Positions 13,554 through 29,000 are shown, counted from the first letter of the stretch. The stretch is 64,000 bases of DNA from Symbiodinium natans (GCA_905221605.1 CAJNDS010002138.1:568999-632998), one strand, 5' to 3'. Notes: generated by a model from the letters alone, not told the origin. Numbers and translations: made by a program.

Positions 13554-15151
13554 GCCGCTTGGGTTTAGGGTTTAGGGTTTAGGGGTCAGGGTTTAGGGTT
13601 TAGGGTTTAGGGTTCCCAAAAACAAGCCCCCAAAAGCCCCCAAAAGCCCCCGGAAAGCCCCGAAACCCCCAAAAACCCCTAAACCCCTAAACCCTACCTT
13701 AAAACACCCTAAACCCTAAGCCCTGAGCCCTAAACCCGAAGCCGTGGGGGAGAAAAGGCCAGTGGTTTTGGTGACTGTGGGAGGGTTTAGGGTTGCGGTT
13801 CCAAGGAACGATGCAGGATTCAGAAACTGGACACGATTCAGGCAACCCAAGGATTCAGGAAGCTCCGGCGATTCAGGAAACTGCGGTTCAAGAAACTGGG
13901 GGGATTCCCAAAACTATTGGATTCAGAAAGCTGGCTTGACGCGATTCCGGAAACCACGCGATTCAGGAAATTGGAACCGGTGTCCCGCGATTCAGGAAAG
14001 CGCGGGTTCAGGAAACCAAGCGATTCAGCAAACGGGTTCCACGAAGCCACACGATTTCAGGAAACTGCTGATTCAAGGCTCTATCAGAAAACTTTGCGAT
14101 TCCGGAATCCGCTTTCCCGAATCCGCACTTTCCAGCTTCCAGAATCCGCACTTTTCCCCAGTTTCCGCATCTGCGCGTTTTCGGTGTCGAAGCCGTTTTT
14201 GAACGGGGTGTTAGGGGGGTTTAGGGGGGTCAGGGCCGGTCAGGGTTATGTGTTAGGCTTTAGGGTTTAGGGTTTAGGGTTCTTTGAACATATTTTTTTG
14301 GAATACCCTTAACCCCTCCAATAATCCTTACAAAGCCATAAAAGTTCAATTTTTCTAGGGCCCCCAAACCTGCCCCCCAGACTAGTTCGTGATGAAGACT
14401 TAGGGAAGGAGGGACCTCATACCTCAGCTCTGGTTCATACCCGGAGTTTCGTTCTCAGACTCCCTACTGAGAACCACATAGTTTAGGGTAAGACTTTGGG
14501 AGGTGGCGGTCGTAGACTTAGACCCTGAACCTCGCCACAAGAGCCCTGAGGCCCCAAACGGCCCTCTAAACCCTGAGAGGCCTATCAGGGTTTAGGGATG
14601 TTTAGGGTTTAGGGTTGAGGGTTTAGGGTTTCGGGTTTAGGGTTTAGGGTTTGGGGTTTAGGGTTCAGGTCCTACAAGAGAAACAGAACGCCACCGCTGG
14701 GGAACTCTTCAAATCGAGCCCGCGCTAAAGACAGGGTCTCCTCAACCGCTGTGCCTCCCAAACCCTGAACCCCAAGTCCCGAACCCTACATGAGCAGGGT
14801 TTAGGGTTTCGGGTTTAGGGTTTAGGGTTTAGGGATTAGGGTTTAGGGTTTAGGGTTTAGGGTGGGGTCCTTTTTAAACGGGTGCCGCCTCAGAATGGGT
14901 ACCCAAAAAAGCACCCTAGTTTAGAGAACTAGCTACATGCTGAAAGGAAATATGCCGTCATCGCCGTGAGTGCCTTGGTTATGCTGGGAGCCATCTACCT
15001 GGCTGCCACAGACAATGCCGGGGGTCCCTCGCTCGAACCACTTCTTTTTTTTTTTTGGGGGGGGGGGGGGGGGGTGGTGTGGGGGGGAGTGTAGGGGCTC
15101 AGGGTTTGGGTGTTTTTGGCCTGACTTTGAGGGTTTGGGATTCGTTTTCGT

Positions 15152-15206
<55 letters not shown>

Positions 15207-16995
15207 GTTTTCGGAGTTTTGGTGTGAGGCGTTTTTCTCGAAGCCTTCCACTCTAAACCCAGGAGGGTTTTAGGGTTGAGGGTCTAGGGTCTAGGGTTTA
15301 GGGTTTAGGGTCTAGTGTCTATAGGGTTTAGGGTTTAGGGTTTAGGGTTTCCCGAAAAACCCGGAAAAAAGCCGAAGTTCCTGGAGCCCTGCGCCCCCCA
15401 ACCCCACAAGCTTAAGCTGCTTTGAGGTTGGGAGGTTCCCCCCTTGTCTTTGTCATAGTTGGGTAACATTTTACAATTTTAAGGGTACTTAAACCCAATA
15501 ATTAAGGAATATGAATTTAGATTTTTAATATTGTAAACGCTTGCGCGCGCCGCCTCGGCAGCCGGGCCGGCCCCAGGACAGGAAAGGAGGAAAGAGGGTT
15601 TCGCAAAAAAAGGGAGGAAGGGCAGAGCAGGTGGGGGGGGGGTCGGGGGGGGGGGCGGGGGGGGGTGAGGGGGGGGTGGGGGGGGGGGTGGGGGGGGGGG
15701 ATCGGGGGGGGGGGGGGGTGGGGGGCCTTTGAGGCACCCCCCTGCAGGAGCCACCGACAAGCGGGACCCTCCACGGCATCGGTTTGCAGCTCCTCCAAGG
15801 GATTGGGGGGGGTCCCACAGGGCGGGGGGGGGGAAGGAGGCCCGATCCGGGTCTGCTTGTTCCAGACGCTTCTCGGCAGGAAGCCGAGGCGAATTATCCC
15901 AACAATGAACAAGTCATACTAACAGTCCTTAATAGGGATTGCAGTGCCATACTGCAAAAAAAGGGATCCAAAAAGGGACCATAATTTCGACAACCACCCG
16001 TTTGGACATCTACACATAAGCCCCAAGCCATAAATTGCGCCCGCAGCCCAAAAAAGTTGCGAAACTCAAGCTGGAGAGGGTTCAAGCGCAGGGAGGTCCA
16101 AGGAAGGGTGGACTTAAATTGCCATTTTCAGGGTGCCGGGTTAGGGTTGAACTAGGGTTTTAAAACGGGGTTGTTTGTGCCTTGTTTGGGGTTGGGTCTT
16201 TAACCTGATCTGCTACAGCAGACAGAGCCATCCGATATGTTGGGGGATGAGTAGGATAATTTCTTGATTGTTGAAGCCCAACCTAAACCCTAAACCCTGA
16301 ACCCCAAACCCGAACCCCTGAACCCCTAAACCCTAAACTTACCCTAAACCCTAAACCCTAAACCCTAAACCCTAAACCCTAAACCCCTTAGCCCGCCAAG
16401 GAAAGAAGAAGAGCAGGGACACGTACCGCTCCAGGGCCTCGGCGCAGGCAGAGACCTTGCCCTCCTTAAAGGGTGTAGAGGTCTGGGTTTAGGGTTTAGG
16501 GTTTTAAGATTTAGGGTTCAGAGGGAAGTTTGGGCTCTTGGGGGGTATATAAGGGTTACCCATTTAAGGGACCATGCAACCTGCACATTCTTCAGCAGTT
16601 CCACATGGGTACCCTACATGTAACCCCAAACGCTGCCTACAATGGTCTAGAAGAACCCATGCTTTCGATCACCCCCTTACGCAGCCATCGTAAAGTGCAG
16701 CATGGCAAAGGGAAGCCCTAACCCCTAAACCCTAAACCCTAAACCCTAAACCCTAATCTCTAAACCCAAAACCCCAAACCCCAAACCCTAAACCCTAAAC
16801 ACTAAACACTAAACCCTAAACCCTAAACCTGAACACTGAACCCTAAACCTAACCCTAAACAGCTCTAAATCCTAAACCGCAATGATGGCGACTGCGGAGA
16901 GAGGTGCAAGGCGTTACTTCAGCCCCAGAACTGACACAAAACCTCCGTAGGGTTTAGAGCTTGGGAGCTGCAAGTACACATGAAGGTTCTATATG

Positions 16996-17026
<31 letters not shown>

Positions 17027-20000
17027 GGTATATGTATATATACATATATATGTATATATGTATATATGGTACCCCCCCCCAGTGACCTACCCTTCTTCGC
17101 CTTGTCTCAAGTCACCCAGCTGCACTGCAGGCAAACTCAGTGTGCAACATAGCGTGTTTCCTAAGGCGTAGACGAAAATACAACTAAAATCGCATACACG
17201 GGACAGTAGAAAAACCAAGAACACCAAAACAAAAAAAAACAAAAAACAAACAAAACCAAAAAAACCAAAAAAACCAAAACCAAAAAAAACAAAAACACCA
17301 AAAAAACCAATTTTCCGGAACTCCCTATGAGGCTTCTCCAAGAGTCCCGGAAAATTGGTTTTTTTGGTTCTTTTGTTTTTTCGGTTTTGTTTTTTTTGGT
17401 TTTGGTATTTTTGGTTTTTTTGGTTTTGGTTTTGGTATTTTGGCTTTTTGGTTCGCCTTCACGGTCACGAGGCAACAACTACGCATTTTTAAGTGTGCTT
17501 TTCCAAAATAGTATACAAGTGGTCTTTCTAGTGCTTCAGAACTACGTGTTTCGTTATTATGTAAGTAGAACCGCTTCGCTTCTTTTTCAACTAGTGTTTG
17601 GTGCAGCTTTTGGTTGTACTCAAGTGTAGTAGACCTTATTCAGCCATTACTTGGTGCTCTGGTAGCTAAATTCGCATGGATACTAGTTGCCTGAAGCAGC
17701 AATTGCAATACTTGTCTTGAGAAAAAGCATTTATTGCTGAAAATTGGTTGCTTAAAAAGTACCTCCTACTCGTCCAGGGATACCCCAAAACCCTATAATC
17801 CAAACTTCACCAGAGATTCTCCTGACTAGCTTGCGCTTTTGTTTTTTTTTGTATTTGTGAATTTGATTGTGTATGGCCTTCACTAAGTACTTTTCTAGGA
17901 TTCTTGTGCATGTTTTAGGCCTGGTTGTGCAAGTTGTGTTTTTCAAACATAGTATATAAGTGATCTTTCTTAAATACTTCAGACATCTTTGTTTCATCGT
18001 TATGTAAGTAGAATCGCTTCTATTTCCATTGTTGTGCATTTTTAAGCTTGCTTATGCAAATTGTGCTTTTCAGACATAGTATATAAGTGGTCTTTATTGA
18101 ATACTTCAGCAATCTTTGTTTCATTGTTATGTAGGTAGAACCGCTTCCATTTCCGTTAATGTTTATTTCGTATTTGGTTGAGCATGGTCCTTTAAATAGT
18201 ATTCACTTGGGTCAAATTGGGCTATTTGCTTAAGAATTACTCTAGTAGTTAAATTCGCATAGAATGAATATTTCAAACAAATTGTTTCACGAATATGTAA
18301 CATAAGGTATTTCAGTGGACTTTGCAGATAGTATTTCAATAATACTCTGCCTGGTATAAGCACAACTGTTTCAATGCATTAGTTGCTCAACAAAGCACTA
18401 TTTGCACACTTTGCCATGTTTTGGTTGAATATGATGCTTATTTCGTATTTTGGTTGAGTATGGTCCTTTAAATGGTATTCACTTGAGTCAAATTGGGCTA
18501 TTTGCTTAATAATTACTCTAGTAGCTAAATTCGCATAGAAAGATTATTTCAAAGGGAAAAAATTTCATGAATATGTAAACATAAGGTATTTCAGTGGACT
18601 TTTCAGATAGTATTTGATTCATACTTTGCCTAATACAAACACAATTGTATAAACACGGTAGTTGCTCAACAAAGCATTATTTGCCCTTTAAACGCACACT
18701 TTGCCATTTTTTGGTTGAGAATGGTGTCTATTTCGTATCTTGGTTGAGTATGCTCCCTTAAATAATATTCACTTGAGTCAAATTGGGCTCTTTGCTGAAT
18801 AAATACTCTAGTAGTTAAAAATGTTTCTCTATTTGATTAATGCTTTGCCTCGTGCAAACACAACTGTATAAATAAATTCGTTGCTCAACAAAACATTGAC
18901 TGCCCTTTAAACGCACAACTTGCATAGAAAAAACACAGATCTAGACATCTGCAAACAGCATGGTCCGCTTCAGATTCAAAATGTAGATTAATCCAATGCC
19001 GGCTTATCGGGGCCTGTGAGGTGGGTGTCCCAGTAACTGTCCTTCATTACCCGGTGATTAACTACGCGGCTTTGGGCCTTCGTTGTTGTTTTTTGTTCAA
19101 AAGGCCTAAAAGGGCCTAAAAAGGGTAGGTCGCCGGGGGGGGGGGTAGCATATACATATATATATGTACAGATATATATATATATATATATGGTACCCCC
19201 CCCCCAGTGACCTACCCTTTTTCGCCTTGTCTCAAGTCACCCAGCTGCACTGCAAGCAAACTCGGTGTGCAATATAGCGTATTTCCTAGGGCGTAGACTA
19301 AAATACAACTAAAATCGCATACACGGGACAGTAGAAAAACCAAAAATACCAAAACCAAAAAAACCAAAAAACCAAAACCAAAAAAACCAAAAAAACCAAA
19401 ACCAAAAAAACCAAAAAAACCAAAACCAAAAAAACCAAAAATACCAAAAAAACCAATTTTCCGGGACTCTCAGGAAATCCCTATGAGGCTTCTCCAAGAG
19501 TCCCGGAAAATAGGTTTTTTTGGTATTTTTGGTTTTTTTGGTTTTGGTTTTTTTGGTTTTTTGGTTTTGGTTTTTTTGGTTTTTTTGGTTTTTTGGTTTT
19601 GGTATTTTGGCTTTTTGGTTCGCCTTCACGGTCACGAGGCAACAACTACGCATTTTTGAGTGTGCTTATGCTAATTGTGCTAGAAATAGTATACAAGTGG
19701 TCTTTCTAGTGCTTCAGAACTATTTGTTTCGTTATTATGTAAGTAGAGCCGCTAGTGTTTAGTGCATCTTTTGGTTGTACTCAAGTGTAGTAGACCTTAT
19801 TCAGCCATTACTTGGTGCTCTGGTAGCTCAATTCGCATGGATAATATTTGCCTGGTAAATGCGATTAATTATCTAGAAGCAGCATTTGCAATACTTGTCT
19901 TGAGAAAAAGCATTTATTGCTTAGAATTGTTTGCTTAAAAAGTGACTCCTACTCGTCCAGGAATACCCCAAAACCCTATAATCCAAACTTTACCAGAGAT

Positions 20001-22845
20001 TCTCCTGAAAAGCTTGCGCTTTTGGATGTTTTTATGTATTTGTGAATTTGCTTGTGTATGGCCTTCCTTTTCTAGGATTCTTGTGCATTTTTTTAAGCCT
20101 GATTGCGCAAGTTGCGTTTTTCAAGCATAGTATATATGTGGTCTTTATTGAATACTTCAGACATCTTTGTTTCATCGTTGTGTAAGTAGAACCGCTTCTA
20201 TTTCCATTATTGTGCATTTTTAAGCTTGCTCATGCAAATTGTGCTTTTCAGACATAGTAAATAAGTGGTCTTTAGTGAATACTTCAGCAATCTTTGTCTC
20301 ATTGTTATGTAGGTAGAACCGTTTCCATTTCCGCAAGTGTTTATTTCGTATTTGGTTGAGTATGGTCCTTTAAATAGTATTCACTTGAGTCAAGTTGGGC
20401 TAGTTGCTTAAGAATTCCTCTAGTAGTTAAATTCGCATAGAATGAATACTTCAAAAAAATTGTTTCATGAATATGTAAACATAAGGTGTTTCATTTGACT
20501 TTGCAGATAGTACTTCAATAATACTTTGCCTGGTATAAACACAACTGTTTCAATGCATTAGTTGCTCAACAAAGCACTATTTGCCCTTTAAACCACACTT
20601 TGCCATATTTTGGTTGAATATGGTGCTGCTTTCGTATTTTGGTTGAGTATGGTCCTTTAAATGGTATTCACTTGAGTCAAATTGGGCTATTTGCTTAATT
20701 ATTACTCTAGTAGCTAAATTCGCATAAAATGATTATTTCAAAAATAGAAACGATTCATGAATATGTAAACATAAGGTATTTCAGTGTACTTTTCAGAGAG
20801 CATACTTTGCCTAGTACAAACACAATTGTACAAATACAGTATTTGCACTTTAAACACACACTTTGCCATTTTTTGGTTGAGAATGGTGTTTATTTCGTAT
20901 CTTGGTTGAGTATGCTCCTTTAAATAGTATTCACTTGAGTCAAATTGGGCTCTTTGCTTAATAATTACTCGAATAGCTAAATTCGTATAGAACCAAGAAA
21001 AATGTTTCACTATTTGATTAATACTTTGCCTCGTACAAACACAATTGTATAAATACATTAGTTGCTCAACAAAACATTAATTGCCCTTGAAACGCACAAT
21101 TTGCATAGAAAAACACTGATCTAAACATCTAAAAACAGCATTGTCTGCTTCAGATTCAAAATGTAGATTCTTCCAATGCTGGCTTATCGGGGTCTGTGAG
21201 GTGGGTGTCCCAGTAACTGTCCTTCATTACCCGGTGATTAACTACGCGACTTTGGGGCCTTCTTTGTTAATTTTTGTTAAAAAGGCCTAAAAAGGCCTAA
21301 AGAGGGTAGGTCGCTGGGGGGGGGGGTAGCATATATATATATATATACATACATTATGGGTTTAGGACTTAGGACAGGGTTTAGGGTTTAGGGCGTAGGG
21401 TGTAGGGTCGAGATGCGTGGGCTTATCTGGAACACAGGGTATATAGGTTTGTACGGATTATATGGTTTATAGGGTAGATTGGGTTAGCTGGTTTCTAGCA
21501 GGGCGTGAGTGCAAGAGCAGCACAGACGGAGGGGATGCCCACGTTGCCTTGATGGTCAGGGTTTCCGCGTTTGACAACTTCCCGTGAAGGTCCATCTTCT
21601 CTCTTGATGAAGCCCAAACCCTAAACTTAAACCCTAAACCCCAAATCCTAAACCCCAAACCCTAAACCATAAAATGCAGGTCAACGACCGCTACTTCGTC
21701 AGCGATGTCACGTCCTATGCGGCCGGAAACTTCACGGCTGCCCATTGCCTGGCCGTTGTTCATGGTTTGGGGGGTTTAGGGTTTAGGGTTTGGGGTTCAG
21801 GGTTCAGGGTTTAGGGCTTAGGGTTTTAAACATCAACCCTGCGCTGCCCGGAACTCTACTTGATTCCCTACGAAGAGTAAGTCTAAAGCAAAGCTCCTCT
21901 CAACCCTGGGGACCTCATAAGGCTTGCCAGTGTGCCCCGTGTTCGAACAGCGAGACTCCAGCAGAGCAGTCAGGGGTTCCGTCCTCAACTTGTCCTAAAC
22001 CCTAAACCCTTAAACCCTCAACCCTAAACCCTAAACTTTAAACCCTAAACCCTAAACCCTAATCATTAAGTCCTTGCTGGTCCCTAAGCCCTAAACTCCC
22101 GACGGCCCCCTAAGCCCGAAAGTCCCTAAGACGCCGGCTAGACTCCCTAGTCCGTAAAATCCTTAAGATGAGCCCCCAACCCTAAACCTTAAACCCTAAA
22201 CCCGCAAACCCCAAACTCCAAACCCTAAACCCTAACTAAACCTTAAACCCCAAACCCTAACTTCCTTCAGCCCTGCATGGCAGCGGACTCCCCCACCAAA
22301 ACAAGGAGGCTGCACACCACCACGCAGAGTCGGTGTCATTTTATTCCCTAAGCCCCCTGAGAAACAGAAGAAATTTCAACAACAAGGTCTGGGGGTTTAC
22401 GATATTAGGGGTGCCTTACTGGGATCCTTATTCCAAGGGAATCATACTAGAAGGGTCTATTTTGGGGGTCCCCTTTTTTCGGAAACCCCCATCTGTCTTT
22501 GCGTATCTACCTAAATCTCAATACAGAATAGAGTGTGTACATATAAACCACACTACATCTTCATACATGAACAAAGAATAAAACATGTGTGCCCCTGAGA
22601 AACGAAAGTCAACAACAATCCTAATGCGTCTCTGTCTAAATCTCAATTTTCAATAAATTGTAATTTCAAAACACACTACATCTTCATAAATGAATGAAAA
22701 ATAAATAACATATACATATATAAATAAATAAATACATAAATAAAAAAATAAACGTAAATAAATAAATAAACAAATAAATAAATAAATATATGTGTGCAAA
22801 GAACATAATGTCTATATCTGTTTATGCTATCTATCTGAACACACA

Positions 22846-22888
<43 letters not shown>

Positions 22889-22973
22889 CTATGTCTCTGT
22901 CTATGTCTATGTCTATGTCTATGTCTATGTATCTGTATATGTATATGTATATGTATATGTGTATGTATATGAC

Positions 22974-23034
<61 letters not shown>

Positions 23035-26000
23035 GCATGTATATGTATGGCGAGCCGAGGCCGCAAGCCCCTTCTTCAACGGCTGGTCCTACGCGGACGC
23101 CCGGGGGCTCGGCGTTCTCCCGTGAGCTTCCCCTCGGGCGCGTGAGGGGACCCGAGTTGAGAGGGTTTTGGAGGGTTCAGGGTTCAGGGTTCGGGGTTCA
23201 GGGTTTAGGGTTTAGGGTTAGGGTTTAGGGTTTAGGGCTAAGGTTTTGAGATGTTTTTCGGGTGTCGTTGGTGTTTTTCAAAGAGAGGGTTTGGGGTGGT
23301 TTTCAACTCCAAAACCCCCCCCTCCCCAATCCGGCCAAGAAACCCGAAACCCTGAACCCGAAAACCCCAGAACCCCAAAACCCCAACCCCAAACCCGCAA
23401 ACCCAAGAAAGCCAGAACCCCTAAACCCCATTAACCCTAGCCTTAAACCCCTAAACCCCCAAACTGCAAAACCCTAAGAAAGCCCGAAGCCCTCAAACCC
23501 GTCAATCCCGCATGCCCCAAAGTCACCAACCACAATCCCCCTTAACGGTTTAGGGTTTAGGGTTTAGGGTTTAGGGTTAACCCCAAAACCCCGAAACCGC
23601 CCAAAGCCCCCAGCCCCCAAACCCCAAACCCACAAAACCAAACCCTCCAAAAAGCCCCCTCAACTCCACAGGCCCTGAACCCCCCAAGCCTAAACCATAA
23701 ACCCTAAGCCCTGCACCCTAAACCCCAAACCCTAAACCCTAAACCCTAAACCCTATAGACCCTAAACCCTAAACCCTAAACCCTATAGACCCTAGACCCT
23801 AGACCCTAGACCCTAAACCCTAAACCCTAAACCCTAAACCCTATAGACCCTAAACCCTAAACCCTAAACCCCAAACCCCAAACCCTAAACCCTAAACCCT
23901 AAACCCGAAACCCCAAAAGGTCTCCTACGGCCTGGACGGCGTGGGCATCCGCGCCGAGGGCATGATCGGCTTCTCGGGGGCCCTGCAGCGCTGTCCGGAG
24001 CGCGCCCCTCCTGCCCTTCCTTTGTGGGTTTCGGGTTTAGGGTTTAGGGTTTGGGGTTTAGGGTTTAGGGTTTAGGGTTTGGGGTTTAGGGTTTAGGGTT
24101 TGGGGTTTAGGGGTTTGGGGTTTAGGGTTTGGGGTTTGGGGGTTTGGGGTTTAAGGTTTCGGGTTTAGGGTTTGGGGTTTAGGGTTTGGGGTGTTGGGTT
24201 TGGGGTTTAGGGTTTGGGGCTTAGGCTTCAGGGTTTCTTTGTTCCCCCCCTTTTCTTCGCCCCATTTTTTTCCTCCCGAGTGTTGTTTTTTTAGTTTTTT
24301 GTTGTTTTTTTGTCTTTGTGTTATGTTTTTTGGTTTTGTTTTGGGGGTTGCTGCTTGATTTTCTTCTTCGAAAGGGTCTAGGCCATTGAGGTCAAACCCT
24401 AAACCCGCAATAAAGCCCGAAACCCTAAACCCTAAAGCGGGTTGGGGGGTTTTTAAGGCTCAAGATCGGTTGAGTGGCCGAGATCACGTGCAAAGCACGC
24501 CCAAGACACAGACATCCTTCCTAGGTAGGATAAGGGGGGCCCTTAAAAGCTTAAAAGGGAGCCCTTCTTAACCCTCTTCAGGCTCTCTGAAACAGGGACC
24601 TTATTCAGAGGGTCTATATACCGAAGGGTCCCCCTCATCCTATCCCCTAATCCTCAGCCGACAAGTCCTGAAGACTTAAAGATGCTTGGCCCTTCTGAAG
24701 CCTAAGTCGCCTTGGGCCGAAGCCTAAAGCCTAAAGCCTAAAGCCTAAAGCCTAAAGCCTAAAGCCTAAAGCCTAAAGCCTAAAGCCTAAAGCCTAAAGC
24801 CTAAAGCCTAAAGCCTAAAGCCTAAAGCCTAAAGCCTAAAGCCTAAAGCTTAGAGGCTAACGCCTAAAGCCTAAAGCCTAACGCCTAAAGGCTAAAGCCT
24901 AAACCCTAAATCCCTAAAACCCCCCAAAGCCGCAGGACGAGGGCGAGGGCCTGGAGGGCGGCGCGGTACCCCCGAGCTATGACCTGAGGGTGCAGAAGCC
25001 AGGCCCTTTTAGGGTTTAGGGTTTAGGGTTTGGGGTTTAGGGTTTGGGGTGTGGGGAGCCGTCAGTGGTTGCGGGTTCAGGGTTATTGAGGGTTTAGGTT
25101 TAGGGCTCGGGGTTGTTTTGGTCTAGGAGGGCTTGCGAGGGAGTTCAAGGGTTTATAAGGGTTTCGGGCGAAGAGCCTTGTACTTAATGGGACACACGCC
25201 AGGGAATTAATTTGCAATGTTTTTAGCGAGTTCCTTTGCGAAGGGATCGCCTTTTCTTAGTGCATTTTCGTGTTCCTTGTTTTTTCGTGTGGAGTAAGGA
25301 GGGAGGGGTAGGCAGAAACTCGCGCCAATTTTCTCTCCAGTTTTGCTTGCAATTTCGTGTTTTTTTTTTTTTTATTTGCGCTGTTTTTTTTCGTTATCGT
25401 TTCGCGATTTTTTTCGCCAGTTTGTATGGAAGTGGCGAAACAGTAGCAAAACAGTAGCGAGTTGTGAGGGCGGAGGGTTCTGCGGGTTTAAGGTTTAGGG
25501 TCATGAGGTTAAACCTTAAACCCCAAACCCTAAACCCTAAACCCTAAACCCTAGCCCCAAACCCTAAACCCTAAACCCTAAACCCTAAACCCTAAACCCT
25601 AAACCCTAAACCCTAAACCCTCGTTTTTTAAAAGCCTTTCTGGCCGCTTCTGGCAGGCTGCGAAGCCGGCCCCGTGTACGATCAGGGCAACTGCTCATCC
25701 AGCTCCTCATCCGTGCCAACAAAGGGTTTGGGGTTTAGGGTTCAGGGTTTAGGGGTTAGGGTTTGGGGTTTAGGGTTTAGGGTTCAGGGCTGAGGGTTCA
25801 GGGTCCAACGTGTATGGTCCGCTTTGTTTGGCTTCGGGCTCAGGATTTAGGACCTAAGTTTCGCCGTTCTGACCCGTAGTTTAGCTCAACCGCCACATGC
25901 ACGGGCCTGTGCTGCGACCCTAAACCCTAAACCTTAAACCCTTGACCCTAAACCCTAAACCCTAAACCCAAAACGCTAAACCCTAAACCCTAAACCCTTT

Positions 26001-29000
26001 AAGTTTTGCACCGCTGCGGGTCACTGAGGCTATGCCATCGCCGCGGCCACTGCGCTGTCATCGCGATTCTGCTCCTCACTGGCCAAAGGATAGGGTTTAG
26101 GATTTAGGGTTTAGGGTTTTTGTCGGTAGAGGAGCCATACTTACGCTGCAACATCCGCGTTTTTGTGGGAGTTTCCTCCTTCCGAATCGGAAGGGTGAGA
26201 GGGTAGCTTTGAACATCATGGCCCCTAAACCCTAAACCCTAAACCCTAAACCCTGAACCCTAAACCCTAAACCCTAAATCCTAAACCCTACACCCTAAAC
26301 CCTAAACCCTAAACCCTGAACCCTAAACCCTGAACCCTGAATCCTGAACCCTGAACCCTAAACCCTAAACCCTAAACCCTAAACCCTAAACCCTAAACCC
26401 CCAAGCATCCTCAACCCTAATCATCCTGGCAGCTCAGGCTTCAGCGATCCAGAAGCCTATGCCGAGTACCGGTCTCGGAGTTTGCGGGTTCGGGTTTTTG
26501 TTTGGGTTGCTTTTTGGGTTAGGGTTTAGGGTTTAGGGTTTAGGGTTTAGGGTTTAGGGTTTAGGGTTTAGGGTTTAGGGTTTAGGGTTTAGGGTTTAGG
26601 GTTTAGGGTTTAGGGTTTAGGGTTTAGGGTTCAGCGTTTAGGGTTGGTTTAGGGCCACAAGAGACTGCGCCCAGGACGCATCTGTCCCCGCAGCAGATCG
26701 TGTCCTGCGACAAGAAGAGCCCAGCGCCTGAAGAATTGATGCTCCCCCCAAGCCCGACACCTTCTTGCAAGGGACTCAAGCAAGAACCCTTAATAAGGGA
26801 CCTTAAGGGTCACTTGGGGGTTATTTACCTCTTAAGGGTCGCTTGGGGGTTATTTAGGGGCTACTTAGGCATATCGGGGCTTTATCCCAGAAGCCTACTT
26901 GGAGGTTCATGGTACTTTTCAAGACCAACCTGACTGTACTGAAAACTGTGCTTCTAACCATATCAGGCACCCCAGGGGATTTTACGTTTAGGGTTTGGCG
27001 TTTGGGGTTTAGGGTTTAGGGTTTCTAAGTACAGTTATAATTGGTTAGCCGTTTAGTTTCTTGACCCCGAATTTTGGATGTTCCCCGAAATATTAACAGT
27101 CCTTACTTGGGATTTTTTTCGGAGGTACTAGAATCCCTGTTTAGGGTTTGTTAGTAGAAGGGGGAACATCTCATCCCCAAACTCTAAACCCTGCAAACCC
27201 TAGACTCTAAACCCTAAACCCCGAACCTTAAACCCTGAACCCTAAACCCTAAGCCCAAAACCCTGAACCCTAAACGACTCGACGCCCGAGGTGCGGGCTG
27301 CAACGGCGGAGGCATCGACGCCGTGTGGAGCTACATCGAGCGAAGAGGCCTATTCCCCGAGCGGCTCCGGCAGAGAGATCCCTGAACCCTCAACCCTAAA
27401 CCCTAAATCCTCAAACCTAAACCCTAAAGTCTAAACCCTAGACCCTAAACCCTGAACCCTAAACCCTGAACCCTAAACCCTAACCCGGAAACCCAAGGCG
27501 CGCTGACCCTATAAAGGGCTGGAAGGTGAGATTGTATATGTTTTTGTTTTGCCTGTCCGCTTGTGCCTGCTTCGTCAGCTGGGCTGCTTCCTGAAAACAA
27601 TCCTAAGCCCTAGAACCAAAGCATAAACCCTCTAAAACTAAACCCTGAATTCGGATAGCTTCTAATTTGCGGGTTCTACTTGTGCCTTGCACTTGCACTC
27701 AAAGCAGCAACTCTAGGAACCCACGTTTGGGGTTTAGGGTTTAGGGTTTAGGGTTTAGGGTTGTTGGTAGCGAAGACTGATCCCGGGAAGACTGGTCGAT
27801 TTTTCGGTACAGGCCTTGCCTGTAAATGGTGCAGTTGGTGCTCTTGGTCGGTAACAGCAACGGACCCCGAAAGCCTTAAACCCCCAACCACCTAGAGCCA
27901 AGTCCTAAACTCCAAACCCTAAACTCTAAACCCTAAATCCAAACCCTCAACAACAAAGCCCAAACCCCAAACCCTCATACATCAGAGCGGTGAGGCGCAA
28001 CGCCGAAGCAAACTCACAGACACAGTGGGAATCTGGAGACAAACGGTACTTCCAGACCCGAACACCCACGTTGTTGTTCTATGGGGTTCTCGCGGGTTGA
28101 GGCAGCGTTGTCATCACCCTAAAACCCTAAACCCTTAACTAAATCCACATTGGGGGTGTACGAAAATAGGGTAGCCCTAGAATAGACCCCTAAAGCATAG
28201 GATTCCCTTATAAGAAGGACCCCAAAAAGGGTACCCCTAATTTCGGACCCTAAAAACCTTAAACCCTAAACCCTAAACCCTAAACCCTAAACCCTAAACC
28301 CTAAACCCTAAACCCTAAACCCTAAAACCTAAGCCCAAACCCTAAACCCCCTGCATCCTCTGACAGCTAAGCTGAAGTTCCTTTAGTGCAGCCTAGAACT
28401 CTGAGGATCACCTGAAGCCGCTTCAGGGTTTTGTTGGGGCTTCGGGGGTTTCGGGTTTAAGGTTTAGGGTTCGGGGGGTTTAGGGTTTAGGGTTTAGGGT
28501 TTAGGGTTTAAGGTTTAAGGTTTAGGGTTTAGGGCTTGGGGTTGAACCTCCAAGTATTTTGGGCCTCAGGGTTTAGGAGAGTGCTAGGGTTTACGGCTTG
28601 GGGGTCGAAGTGGTTTCCTTAGATTCAGCACCCTAAACCCTAAACCCTAAACCCTAAACCCTAAACGCTAAACCTTACCCCTAAACCCTAAACCCTAAAC
28701 CCTCAAAGGCCAGGATAAATAGAAATTGTAGGTGTTTCAGAACGAGTAGCTCGTGCCATCACCCCAGCCCCCAGCCCCACAGCCCCAGCCCCCCAAGCCC
28801 CAGAGCCCCAGCCCCAGCCAAGCCCCAGCCCCGGCCCCAGCCCCAGCAGCCCAGCCGTCAAAGCCAAACCCTTGTTCAAAAGCAAAAGAAAAAACCGGTC
28901 AAAACCCCATCAAAACCCCGTCAAAACCCCGTCAAAACTCCGGACACGAACCCTATACAATTTCTATAAACCCTAAACCCTAAACCCTAAACCCGAAACC

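Noticed and set aside
14680-14760. Exon-like segment ATAGELFKS in intron 1
   Set aside because: Flanked by TTTAGGG on the left and CCCTAAA-like sequence on the right, the mid-intron arrangement; phase does not fit exons 1 and 2.
16880-16950. Possible exon [14 protein letters not shown]
   Set aside because: No good acceptor just upstream, and it would break the phase between exons 3 and 4.
22790-23145. ORFs of 60-117 codons in the TATATG array
   Set aside because: Periodic translations of a hexamer on both strands.
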